DNA of 64,000 nucleotides, taken from positions 5,018,501 to 5,082,500 of the forward strand of contig NC_068973.1 of the NCBI RefSeq assembly GCF_016808095.1, in the 5' to 3' direction. The notes below the pieces were generated by a model. That model saw nothing but the letters and a program-made list of their open reading frames with translations. It was not told the DNA's origin and made no database searches. The stretch's first letter is position 1, and each line of letters begins with the position of its first letter. Positions 11,057 to 21,700 of the stretch are shown here, piece after piece. The stretch comes from Vigna angularis. Taxonomy: Eukaryota > Streptophyta > Magnoliopsida > Fabales > Fabaceae. A program made the position numbers and the translations under genes.

Positions 11057-12720
11057 ATTTATCTTTTAATTTTGTATTTTTCTTTTTGTCTTTTGTTTTA
11101 TTTTTATTTTTACTTTTTTTAATTTTTTTTTATGAACAAATCTGACAAAATATAAGATACAATATACAAGTGAGGTATCATACAAAGGGTTACATACAGT
11201 AAAAAAAACTAACAATCAAACAAGTAATAAAAATAAAGAAATAAAGGCTTAAAAATAAAGCGAGAGAATCAAACCAACAAGAATAGGAGTGCATAGATGA
11301 AAACCAGTGTTGCGTGCGGAGTAAAATTGGAGCCCCCTTAGTTTGGGCCAAAATCGCTCTTTCCAACTTTTGTATCTGTTAGGAGTGAAAGGATGAAACT
11401 GGTGGTGTATCCTGAAATGTGTGAGCCCAATTCTTCTTTCTTTTTTATTTTTGTTAGCAAGAATGGGCTTAAGCCAAATGAAATGGAGGTATGAAAATGA
11501 AAATGACGGGGTGCGTGAAGGAGGAAAATACTTTTTTTTGTTTTGTTTCAATTTCATTTTATATTTTTTTTGTTATTATTTTTTTATTTTGTTGTTTATG
11601 TGGATCTGGCCCAAGGGGTGCTGCCACCTCCTCCCATTTGTGCTAAACGAGACCAAAGTCTCATTTCCTCTTCATTTGAATCCAAAGGTAGCTGAGCTCC
11701 TCCACGTACAACCAAACTTCCGCCCGAACGGCAGCCGCGAGCCACGGTCCATGACGACGTTCGTTGTCGGAGCCATTGCCGATGGAGGCGAAAGCTCTCC
11801 TCTTCCGCTGCTCGCTGTACCGCGATCTGGACACGCTCTCGCAGCCACCAACGATGCCGGCCATCCGCTGCGTCAGCTGCTGCAACCACCAAGCCGGGGT
11901 CGTCGCTTCTTCGATTCAGTCTGGCGCGCCACTGCTTCTCCGATCCAGCTACCACGCCGCAAATGACCACCGAGTCACTGCCTCTCTGGACCAGCCACCA
12001 CATCACGCCGCCCCGATCCGGCCAGCATCATTGCTTCCTCCCTCCTTCTCTTCTTTGTTTCGAAATTGGTAACCCAGGGAGGGGTAAACACTGGATTAGT
12101 TCTGCTCTGTGTATTGATTTGTGTATTGATTTGGGTGTTTGGATTAATTCTCTTTACTTGCAGGGAAACGACTTTGGGGATTTTGGTACTACAAGTGAGG
12201 GTTAATGATGATGGGTGTTCCCGATGGTTGTGGGATAAGGGGTAAGGATGAAGAGATGATGCTGGAGGTGGTATATGGATGAAGATGATATTAAGATGAT
12301 GAAGATTGGGGAAATGGCCGTGAGGTAAAATGAAGGTGACGATGTTAGGTTGATGGAGGGGAATAGAGGTTGGAAAATGATGAGAGTCGGATGATGATGG
12401 CCTCAAGTAGCCGTGGGTATGCCCCGATTGATAGATTTCCCTCTGCTTAAATTGGCAAAAGAACGCAAATTGTCGGCGGGTTTCATTGGCTCATAAGTGT
12501 CGGCTGTAAGGATGGCCGAGAGATGTTTATGGGTTAGGATGAAGATTGGTCAGAGTGTAGAATGATGGGTCTCCCCAGTAGCTGTGTTTTTCTTCCTCCC
12601 CCTCTCTTGTGAATTATGTAGGCTTTAACACAGTAAGAGGTGAGAGTGTCGGTAGCTGTGATTGGAGGATTGGTAAAGGTAGAAATTTGTAAACTGTTCT
12701 CCATGTGATACCTCAAATGG

Positions 12721-12730
12721 TATATATAAA
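12721..12730 (-). promoter_or_regulatory. Candidate LTR promoter TATA box
   Basis: The minus strand reads TTTATATATA followed by CCATTTGAGG. It lies about 900 bases into the LTR from its 5' end (13633), a plausible U3/R border for such a long LTR. No start-site evidence is available from sequence alone. Confidence 0.35.
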
Positions 12731-12969
12731 ATTAGATGGTATCTGTCAGCTTCGATTGCTTCCTGTTGATCTGATTCAGGCTTTTTGTGAAGGATTAAGT
12801 TAATTGGTGGAAGAGGAGAAATGAAAGTATGGTTGGAAAACTTAGTGGGCGGCTAGGAAAAGAAAGTGATTAACTGAAGAGAACAATGAATGGCTGGCAC
12901 GTTGGAGAATAATTGGAAAGGAGCAATGTCTAAAGGTGCAATAGGAAGATTATCAACAGAAGACACATT

Positions 12970-13605
12970 GGAATCTTAATTCAAATAAAATCACTACCAA
13001 ATTAAATCATATTAATCAAAATCAACTAATTCCATAAATAAAACAAATTAAGATAAATAAAACTAAAATAGAAATAAAAATCATAAAATAAAGTAAGTTT
13101 TAAAACAAACAAAATTAACTAAAACTAAAAACAAATAACAGAAACAAGATCACATGAAATCACATACAATAAAATTACATGAAATAAATCCAAATAAGGA
13201 AGACAAAATCAAATAAAGTAAATTTGAAACAAATCAAATAAAATTAAACCGCATTAAACCAAATCAAATAAAATTACATGCTATCCACAAAATAAATATC
13301 AAATCAAATCATTCCATAAATAAAGAAAAAACGTAAAAAAAAAATCTAAGATCACATAAAAATACAAATAAAATTAAATAAAATTAGACCCAATTAAACA
13401 ACATAACATAAAATATAATTAAAAAAAAATCACATAAAACCAAATAAAATAAAATCATATAAGATCTAACAAAATAAAATTAAATCATATAAAATAAAAT
13501 CTCATCAAAATAAAATCAATTCAAACATAATAATCGATAAAACCAAGTGAAATAAAATGAAGTAAACATCATAAAAAGGAAAGAAGTATATATTTTTTAT
13601 TAAAA
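12970..13605. repeat. A-rich degenerate tract in the LTR
   Basis: About 630 bases are built from shifting AAATAAAATC / CAAATAAAATTA-type words on the plus strand (T-rich in element sense), close to the 5' end of the LTR. No coding potential is seen. Confidence 0.7.
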
Positions 13606-13633
13606 ATTACCCGGACAAAATTGGGTGTTAACA

Positions 13634-14617
13634 ATTATGTACTTTAAGACTTCAATCTTGTCACAATTTTATTCATAACAGACGTCTCAAATAATTAAGG
13701 GCGGACATGCCAATATACCTGTTTTTATAGTATTTATTAAATATTTGTTTAAAAGATTTTTAAAAGCTAAAATTTACATTATTTATTTATTTATTTTATA
13801 GTTTATGAAATACAGGATAAATATTAGGAAAAATTGAAATTATTCCATCTCAAAATTTTAGTTCAATTTAATTCCTCAATTTTAAAAAAATGAATTTAAT
13901 TATATTAAATTCTGTTAAATTTATTTAATATTTTAAATACATGATATTTTTGTTTACACAGTTTAACAATTTTTTATTTTAATATTAATTAAAAATATAT
14001 TTGAGACATCAAATAAACTTATAATTAAATTTAATTAAAAAAATTAAATTTATGTAATTCTAAAAAAAAATTAATCTAAAATTTTGAAAAAAATTAATTT
14101 CAATTTTATTTAATTTACTAAAAATATATTTAACAAAAAGAATACATAAACACTAGTTTTCTTAAAGAATTAATTAATTATGATGAGTGAATTTGTGTCC
14201 TCACCGTGGCATTCTTCTCAACCATCTAGGTTCTTCAGCAACCTTCAGAATGGTGTTATCGTGTCAATTGATTCTCTCTTATAACGTGCATGCAATTATC
14301 AATATTCACTACTTATTATTAAATGTACATGGATAACATTGAACATTTTAATATGAGTTTCTTCTGCCACAGTCAATAAATTCTTTAAGGAAAACTATTA
14401 TATGTTTTCATTAACAACTAATGAAAATAAAATTTTAAAAATAATTAACAATAAGGTTAAATTTACTCAATTATCTAGTCATGTAATATTAAAGATAAGA
14501 AACAAAAAAAAAACTTCAACAAAAAGCTATAATAATTAAAATCCGCTATTTAGAGAAATAAAATCATTTAACTCTTTTAAAAGTAACAATTTTATTATTT
14601 AACTTACTTTTTCTTAC
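13634..14617. other. Intergenic AT-rich stretch with a MITE-like copy (about 13795-14135)
   Basis: Outside the LTR the sequence is AT-rich. Around 13795-14135 it resembles the MITE family seen more clearly at 17554-18016: phrases such as ATTTTAGTTCAATTTAATTC, TTTATTTAATATTTTAAATA and AAAAATATATTTAAC in a similar order. No gene is seen up to the promoter of the proline-rich gene. Confidence 0.4.
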
Positions 14618-14628
14618 ATATATATATG
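14618..14628 (+). promoter_or_regulatory. TATA box of the plus-strand proline-rich protein gene
   Basis: CATATATATATGCC lies about 60 bases before the ATG at 14682, which suits a short plant 5' UTR. Confidence 0.45.
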
Positions 14629-14681
14629 CCTCTATAACATGTTCTCTATAGCAACACAACTCACCAAAGCCAGTTTTGAAA

Positions 14682-15038
14682 ATGGCCTCTAATCTTGTGC
14701 TTTTGTTCTGTTTGGTTGCAGTGATGAACAGTGAAGTTGTTCCAAGTAGTGCAAGGAATCTCAAGAGTAATACTAGTGATGAAAATAGAGAAAATCATGA
14801 CATAGTAGAAGCATATGGAACAAGCAACTACAAAGTGGAAAAGAAAGAAGAAAAAAATGATAAAAACCAGGTTTTTCCACCCATAATTCCACTTCCTCCT
14901 CTTCCATTCCCACCTCCATCGCTTCCACTTCCATCACCAAACGTTCCAGGGTTACCATGGCCAGGACCTTCACTTCCACTTCCTCCTGTACCAATCCCTC
15001 ATCGTGCTCACTTTTCTGCACCTTCTCCACCTACCTGA
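14682..15038 (+). CDS. Small secreted proline-rich protein, 118 aa
   Basis: The start is ATG 14682 (MASNLVLLFCLVAVM...); an in-frame TTG two codons upstream is not a plant start. Residues 1 to about 24 form a signal peptide (hydrophobic LVLLFCLVAV, likely cleavage after PSSA). A charged, Asn/Glu/Lys-rich linker follows (about 25-63), then a proline-rich tail with PLPPLPFPPPS and SLPLPPVPIP. There is no transmembrane anchor after the signal, so export to the wall or apoplast is inferred. I do not recognise a named family; it resembles short hydroxyproline-rich or proline-rich cell-wall proteins. It is a single exon, and the convergent neighbour at 16147-16557 encodes a protein of the same architecture. 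Confidence 0.7.
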   Translation: MASNLVLLFCLVAVMNSEVVPSSARNLKSNTSDENRENHDIVEAYGTSNYKVEKKEEKNDKNQVFPPIIPLPPLPFPPPSLPLPSPNVPGLPWPGPSLPLPPVPIPHRAHFSAPSPPT

Positions 15039-16146
15039 TTATGCATGGAAATCTACTTCCTTCATATGTTTTTAAGCAATTGTGTGCATGGTGTCTGTGT
15101 TTTGGTTTATGTCTGTTATTTTCAGAATAGAGCACGTGTGTTGAACAAACCATGTTTCAGTTTTATGTGTTCATGTCTTTTGAATAAAACATGTTTCTGT
15201 TTATGTGTTGGCTTTATCATATTTCTTTTAATTTATTTATGAAGTTTATAATTAATCTCTTTTTTTTAAGTTCTTAATATTTAACCCTACTCATTTGCCA
15301 AGAATAACGATGGGAACGGTCCCTATAATAAGTTCTCAAATAAATTATGATATTTTAACAATTTTTTTAACAATTTGATGATATATTCGTAAAATGGATT
15401 AATTATAATGGATCAATTATAAACTACCATGGTTAAAAAAAAAATTCTTATATGTTTTAAAATTACACTGCTTTTCAGTATTTTTGTTTTAAAACTTTTG
15501 AAAAATAAAAAGTTATGCAATACTTTTGTTAATAAGCATCTTATCTTAATAAAATTATTAAAAGGTTCTGATTTGAGTATAGTTATTTTGTCTGTTAGAC
15601 AGAACTGAAGCATTAGTAAAGAGAGTAATGAAGACTGAGTTAGAGACAGAAAACCCTCTGTGCTTGGTTAGTAAATGGTTGAAATATCTTGAAAATCATA
15701 ATTATATTTATTTTATTTTAAAATAAACCTTTAATCTCCCAATGTAATTCTGAATTACGAGATTATTAAGATATTGAATTCTACATACCACATATATATA
15801 CTGTTATTTTTATTTTATTTTAAACTAATTCATGATTTATTTTAATATACTGTTTTTATATTTCCTTAATTTGTCATGGTAATTTTCGTATGTTACGTGT
15901 TAAATTAACAAAAATAATCATTTTGACAAAATATAAAAATTAAATCATTTAATAACGCGTAATTATTTGTAAGATGTAGTCATCTTACAAATGTCAGATC
16001 ACTGCAAATAGACAAAGATGACATATTTAATAAGAGAATAATCACATAAAAAATAATGGTAAAGTAATTGTAGTAAGCTTTTTGCTACCATTAACCGTTT
16101 CTTTAATTTACTTTCACCAATGAGTTTAATTAGCTGAAGTTGGATT
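15039..16146. other. Intergenic region between two convergent proline-rich genes
   Basis: AT-rich DNA with AATAAA-like signals just after the first gene (GAATAAAACATG near 15181) and no supported coding sequence. Both 3' UTRs are expected here. Confidence 0.4.
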
Positions 16147-16557
16147 TCATGGCTTTGCAACATTTTCTCCCTGTGGGATTGGTTGAAGCAAGGCAGAAGA
16201 AGAAGATCTTGATGGTGAAAAACGAGAGCAAGGCATAATTGGTGGTAAAGGCACAAGAGGAAGAGATGGCAAAGGAGGCAATTTGGGGAGAGGTGGCAAC
16301 ATTGGAAGTGAAAATGCAGGAGGGTTGAGAAGCACACCAACTGGTTGTTGAAATGACGGTATTGTTGGTAATAAAGGGTTGGGAACATTTTCAATTATAG
16401 ACTTTGAGAATAGTGGTGGAAACGAAGGTAGATCTGTTGGAAGCTTGTTTTTATGCAGTAACAAGCAGCGACTTGCAAATGAAATCTGAATGTTGGTGTA
16501 GAGTAGCACAAGAGCAAAGGTGATCATCAGTTGAAGGTTGGTGAAATTGAAAGTCAT
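16147..16557 (-). CDS. Small secreted proline-rich protein, 136 aa
   Basis: ATG 16557 starts MTFNFTNLQLMITFALVLLY, a clear signal peptide with likely cleavage near SFAS (about residue 29). A basic segment follows (RCLLLHKNK), then alternating Pro/Leu/Ser-rich sequence with PPLPKLPPLPSLPLVPLPP around residues 87-105, and a Ser-rich tail ending QGENVAKP. It shares the plan of the convergent gene at 14682-15038: signal, variable linker, PxLP-rich module, short polar tail. A minus-strand TATA motif lies about 45 bases upstream. No domain is recognised; a cell-wall or apoplastic role is inferred. Overlapping frames on the same strand (15999-16394) are shadows. Confidence 0.7.
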   Translation of the reverse strand: MTFNFTNLQLMITFALVLLYTNIQISFASRCLLLHKNKLPTDLPSFPPLFSKSIIENVPNPLLPTIPSFQQPVGVLLNPPAFSLPMLPPLPKLPPLPSLPLVPLPPIMPCSRFSPSRSSSSALLQPIPQGENVAKP

Positions 16558-16599
16558 GATGTGATGTTTGAGTTCATGTACGTTTCAATGAAACTGGGA

Positions 16600-16605
16600 T
16601 TTATA
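16600..16605 (-). promoter_or_regulatory. TATA box of the minus-strand proline-rich gene
   Basis: The minus strand reads CCTATAAATCCC, about 45 bases before ATG 16557. Confidence 0.5.
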
Positions 16606-16752
16606 GGAGACCAAGAGTATAACATGAAGATGGTTTTTTTCTCCACAAAGAAATGTTGAGGGTAAAATAGGTTTTTTCTTCTTGAGATTCATCTTTCATG
16701 CTATTTCTACTTGCTACCTACTTTTTAGGATTGTGCTACTCATGAGTTTGAC

Positions 16753-16755
<3 letters not shown>

Positions 16756-16792
<37 letters not shown>
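16756..16792. repeat. (TA)n microsatellite
   Basis: An uninterrupted TA dinucleotide tract of about 18 units. Confidence 0.95.
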
Positions 16793-16795
<3 letters not shown>

Positions 16796-18660
16796 GTGCT
16801 TACGTATGTATAATTTTTTCCTAAATTACACCAACTTAAATTTTTAGAAGGACGAAATTAACAAGTTACATATTAGGTGCATTTTAAAAGTGTTATAGTT
16901 ATACATTATAATTCTTTCAATAAAACGAGTTTTTGTAATTAACAAAAGTGTTATAAAAACATCAAAACAAAGTACTATATTTTTATTTATTTTAAACATG
17001 TAAAAGTATAAAATGGTCTCAAAATTTATTATTTAGTGCCAAATTAGTTATAAAAGTATAATTAAATGTTAAATTAGTTCTTATGATGATAACTTTTTAA
17101 CAAAATAGTTTTAAGAAAGAACTTAATATGAGAGTGTATTTACTACATTTTTTTAACATTATTTTTTGTCAGTTAAGCTTAATTTGTTTCTAAAATAAGT
17201 TTAGAAAAATGAATTTGAAAGGAGAAAAAGGTAAAAGTAAGTTTGGATTAAGAAAAATATGATAAGAAACAAAGAAAATGGGAGAAAATATATATGAAAG
17301 TTAATGAATTATGTGATGAGTTTGATAAATTAAAAAAATTTAGATGATTATCATTTTATCTTTGTTCATAAAAGTAATTTAAAATAAAATATAATTAGTG
17401 TAAATTATGTTAAAATAAAATGTGAATAATTAAAAAAGTTAAAATTGATAAAAATATACTGAAATAAAATGGGATTAGTAGAAATTAAGTTAAAAAACTA
17501 TTATTATTATTATTATTACAAATATTATTATTGTAAGGGTTAATTATAATTTAGATTAAATATGTTTTTGTTCTTTTATTTTTAAGTGAAAATTAAAATT
17601 AATTCATTTTTAAAATTTTGATCCAAATTAGTCTCTCAACTTTAAAGATCTGTGAATTTAATTATTTTAATAAACTTTTGTTAACTTTATTTGATGTTTT
17701 AAAAATATTTCATATAATTTTAGGATAGGGACTTTAGAAAAACCTCCTCAGTGGTGGGTCAGAAAAAATGGACTTATTATAAAAAAGGTCCTTTGGGGTT
17801 AAAAAGAAAAGTGACATCTCTATTATATTGTTTGATACATTTTTTCTCTCAATGTTAGTTGAACACATTTGAAACTTCAAATAAATTTAATAAAATTTGG
17901 TTTAAAAGGTTAAATTCATGTTAAATGTTAAAAATAAGAAACTAAATTAGTTCAAAATTTTAAAAGAACTAATTTTAATTTTTATTGAATGTTAAAGAAT
18001 AAAAACATATTTAATCCTTATAATTTATGTAAACTATAACGTAATTTTGAATTTTATTTTTATAAAAAATATTACATAAATATAATTCTCATAGTTTATC
18101 AATTACTAGTATACAAAACTTTTTATGACAAGTATTCATAGCGAAAACCTATCATAATATAATAAATCTAACTTACTGTAAAACTAAATCTTTTTTTATC
18201 ACGTAAGTCCAGCTTACTTGTTAATTAAATAATAATGTAAAATAATAAATAATAAATCACCATCTAAATATACAAACTAGTGGTATATTAGATTTTAAAA
18301 ATTCAACAAATTTGATTTAGTCCTTAAAAGTGTATCTCATTGTTAAATTCTTGGAAATCGTTTTGTCATTAAATTGTAATGTTGGACATCTACTTTGGCA
18401 CTAATTTATATTTTAGTACGGTGGATATGAGGATGAATTGTAAAGTTTAGAAATCAATTATTCTTCTTACACAACAAGGACTAAATCATATTATTTTGGT
18501 TCTTTTATATTCTCATTAACTTACACATTTAAAGAATGAAATAGTAATAATTAAATATTTAATTGGTTAAATTGTCTTAACAAAATTTGTTAAATTTTTC
18601 TTTTTCTGCATGAAATTTGTTAAACTGTTATAGGACCGAAGAGCTCAATATTTTATTTTT
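16793..18660. other. Intergenic AT-rich stretch with one MITE
   Basis: No gene is seen. It contains the MITE at 17554-18016 and otherwise AT-rich DNA with short tandem words (ATT runs near 17500-17530). Confidence 0.5.
17554..18016. mobile_element. MITE with inverted termini
   Basis: The left end GATTAAATATGTTTTTGTTC is mirrored by the right end GAATAAAAACATATTTAATC (one mismatch when reverse-complemented), and complementarity continues inward for tens of bases. The middle (about 17720-17850) looks like an unrelated insert. Related copies are at about 13795-14135, 49358-49700 and 53395-53795. No protein is encoded. Confidence 0.65.
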
Positions 18661-18678
18661 GTTTATTTAATTACGAGC

Positions 18679-18684
18679 CACGTG
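18679..18684. promoter_or_regulatory. G-box in the gamma-SNAP promoter
   Basis: CACGTG in the context GCCACGTGGT, 108 bases upstream of the gamma-SNAP ATG. The G-box is a known bZIP/bHLH target in plants; use here is inferred. Confidence 0.5.
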
Positions 18685-18791
18685 GTAAGTTGTGGGTGGA
18701 CCCAAAGAAGCGTGTTAGCAGGGTGAGTTCGCTCGCACACTTGAATCGGAGGGACTGCAGAAGACGCACACAAGCACGCAATCGACCAACC

Positions 18792-21700
18792 ATGGCGGCT
18801 TCTGATCCCAACAAGTTGCTAGCCAAAGCTGATAAGCTGTATGTTCATCTTCTCTTTCCATTCTCTTTTCCTTCTTTTCTCTTCAAATCAATTTAGCAAT
18901 TTCATTTTCAAATGCATTGTCGATTTCGCTGCTGATAGGTTTAAATTTTGAATCGTCTGGGTTTTCTCTGCACCAATCTTATGTAATCCATGTTTTTTTT
19001 TTTAATTTTTATCAAACAAGTTGTTTTAACAGCAGCACACAATTTCTGTTTCTTAGGTTGATTTGTCCTAATGATGTTGAAATCATACTGGTAATGACAT
19101 TGGTATCGATCGAGTGCCTTTGTGCTTGTGGATTTCATTAATTTGATTCTGTTTTTAAGTTGTGTGAATGAATAAGCTCTCACTTCACTGTACTTCTTAT
19201 TCTCAATATGATTTATTTGTGATTAAGCCCGTTGATTCCAGGGCATTGTACTTACGTTTTTTTTTTCATGTATGCTACCTTATATTTATTTTTCATTGCA
19301 GAACAACACTCAGTCTCACGAGGTGGAGTGCGGATTGGAAAAGTGCTACTGCTCTTTATGAGCAGGCAGGTAAAGTATTCAAGCTTCCTTAATATTTGAT
19401 TCTTGGTGCTAAAGGAAATTTTGGAGACAAGATTGGTTGATGGGAATCTGATAAACTCTTTCTGTTTCAGCTAATGGGTTTCGAGTTGCCAGGAACCATG
19501 AGAAAGCCAAAATAGCATATGAGAAAGCTTCAAAAGGACAAGAGATGCTTTCATCGTATCCTTATATCATATGATTTATGGTTTCCTTCTTCCTTTTGTT
19601 CCATAAAGGAGAAAAAAATATTACTATACTATAGAGTGTTATTAGATTCACTATGTTAATCTGTCTCTATGTCTTTCCTTGACAAGTAAACCAGACCTTG
19701 GGATGCAGCTAAGCACATGGAATCTGCCGCAGCTTTGGGAAAGGATCTAAGTAATTGGCAGGAAGTTGGGGACTTCTATCGAAAGGCATCTGAATTGTAC
19801 ATGGAGTGTGGGAGACCACAACCTGCATCAGATGCCCTTGCAAAGGCAGCCCGGTAAATAGATTGTTTCCTTTACCCCGTTGCTTTGCAACAAAATTCTA
19901 TGCTTTATTTTAGTTGTTATTGTTTTTATTATTGTTAACTAACTTGCCACCAACTTCTTATGAAATTCATAATGTGGAAGCCCTAATGAGTGGTACACAG
20001 TAGCTTACGTCTATCCCTTGTGAAGATATAGGAAGCTAAAACATTGTTGTAGTGTGTTGTAAATAGCGGATTATGAAGATAAAAATATCCTCAACATCTC
20101 CATAGTGATTAAGAGAAAATATTTTTAACATATTTATTTCTTTATTTCAAAGAATTTGATCATCATAAATAAAGGAGATGAAAACGTAATCGGTGTGATT
20201 GTTATTGGTAAATTCTTTATTTTCTTACATAGTTATATAAGTGGGAGCAAGTATCACTTTTTAAGTTGGTTTTATGAGACTGAGTTAAACATAAAATCCA
20301 CTTTTAAATATGATATTACAGCCTGTTCTAGCAACGTCTGTTGTGCCTATTGTTAGACCATTGACAAATATGTAGTCCTATGCTTGAGATGTTTAGTTTT
20401 CTGTGTAAGAAGATGTGTTGGAGGTTCCACATTCCCCAGAAATATGAGCAAATTATATTATATAAGTGGGTGCAAACCTTATCTCACAAGTTGGTTTTGT
20501 GATGTTGAGGTATACATAAAGTTTACTTTCTAAGATAGTGTGTATTTTAGAGTCCTTTGATACATTTTTTTAGTTGTTTATATAGAAGGCTAAAAATGTT
20601 TAATTCATAAAGCGTTAGTCACTTTTGAAAATCTGCTTCTATCCCATCTGGATTGCTTTGGGATGAATTTTTATGTGGCCTCTCTTTGGTGAGCTGCTGT
20701 GACTGTGTCTAAAGGGCTTCCATTTCAGATATGATATTGGTTCTACTTTCATGATTTTTTCAAGTTCTCAACATGTTTCCTTCTGTTTTAAACATAGCCA
20801 TGTTCCTTCCCCTTTTCTCTTTAATACCTTATCTTTCTACTAAGGAAGAGTTGACATCAATAGTTTTTTTCAGTGAATGGCTACTGAAAGCAAAACCTTA
20901 GTTGGAGGCAATAGAAAATATTAGAAGTCATGCGTACAAGTCTGCTAAATTTAACACATAATGGCTTTCATATCATATTTATCTCATTATGTACTGCAGT
21001 TCAGCAGAATGGAGATGGTGTATGTAAAGAAACACTAATCAATGCATATACTACGTCTGTATATACAATACTGTATGACTGTCTATATATATCATTTCAT
21101 CACTATCAATACATTTCATAATACCTTCCCATTCTCTGTAGTGCTTTGGAAGATAGCATGCCTGAAGAAGCGATTCAGCTATATACAGATGCTTGTACAG
21201 CTCTTGAAGACGATGGAAGAGAACAAATGGCCTTTGACCTATATCGTGCTGCTGCTAATGTTTATATAAAACTTCAAAAGTAAGTTTTATTAGAACTTAA
21301 AAGTTGAGGCATTACATTTTGATGGTACTTAGACTATGAAGGAAACTTATCTTCCACTGTTTTTTCATTGATTTGTTTTACTTTTGTATGTTGGCATTGT
21401 TGACACAACATAAGTTGAATATTATAATTGACTCTTAAAAAGCACAATGTAACGAGTTTACTATTTCATTAAACGAGGAGCCTACTCTACAAGATCCTCA
21501 GGTAAAAGGCTCTTTGCATCTGCTTTATCTAGCATGTCCATAAATGTCATTATCCTGCAGAAATGTTTATATTTACATTCTGTTAATTTCATGCCTATTA
21601 ATGTTCAACTTGTTGCATGTGATGTATTATAAATGTGATTGAGATGTTGTAATCAAATTGAAATAGAATGATAAATAATTTAAGGCCCAAAAGTTGGGGT

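Larger units (their letters stand above)
1..13633 (-). mobile_element. Ogre/Tat-like Ty3/gypsy LTR retroelement, non-autonomous in view, 5' part (3' end outside window)
   Basis: The element reads right to left. Its 5' LTR is 10001-13633, the primer-binding site is 9981-9998, a decayed ORF1-like region is near 8443-9125 and a broken gag is 6334-7748. Very long LTRs, an extra ORF before gag and this style of primer site are known of the Ogre/Tat lineage. From 6333 down to base 1 no protease, reverse transcriptase, RNase H or integrase reading frame is visible on the minus strand, although this space would normally hold them. It instead carries a plus-strand WUSCHEL-type homeobox gene, a minisatellite and a diverged direct repeat. 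The 3' LTR is not in the window, so the target duplication (5' flank ATTAT at 13634-13638) cannot be confirmed. That 1-5600 belongs to the same element is inferred from the shared repeats at 160-1170 and 5470-5990 and from continuity of sequence style. Confidence 0.75.
10001..13633 (-). repeat. 5' long terminal repeat (about 3.63 kb) of the Ogre/Tat-like element
   Basis: On the minus strand the LTR begins TGTTAACACCCAATTTTG at 13633 and ends GGTTGCGACA at 10001, giving the canonical TG...CA ends. It is followed after two bases by the primer-binding site. Inside, in plus coordinates, are two copies of a 'GACAAGGA...CTTGCTCCTACGTAT' block (10321-10540), five copies of a roughly 90-bp tandem repeat (10618-11056), a GC-richer stretch (11600-12060), a minus-strand TATA motif (12721-12730) and an A-rich degenerate tract (12970-13605). 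Several overlapping ORFs at 11421-12406 lie in the GC-richer part on both strands. None resembles a protein I know, and I treat them as chance frames. Confidence 0.85.

Noticed and set aside
11421..12406. Overlapping frames on both strands in the LTR (up to 181 codons)
   Set aside because: GC-rich part of a noncoding LTR; frames overlap in opposite senses and none has a recognisable domain.
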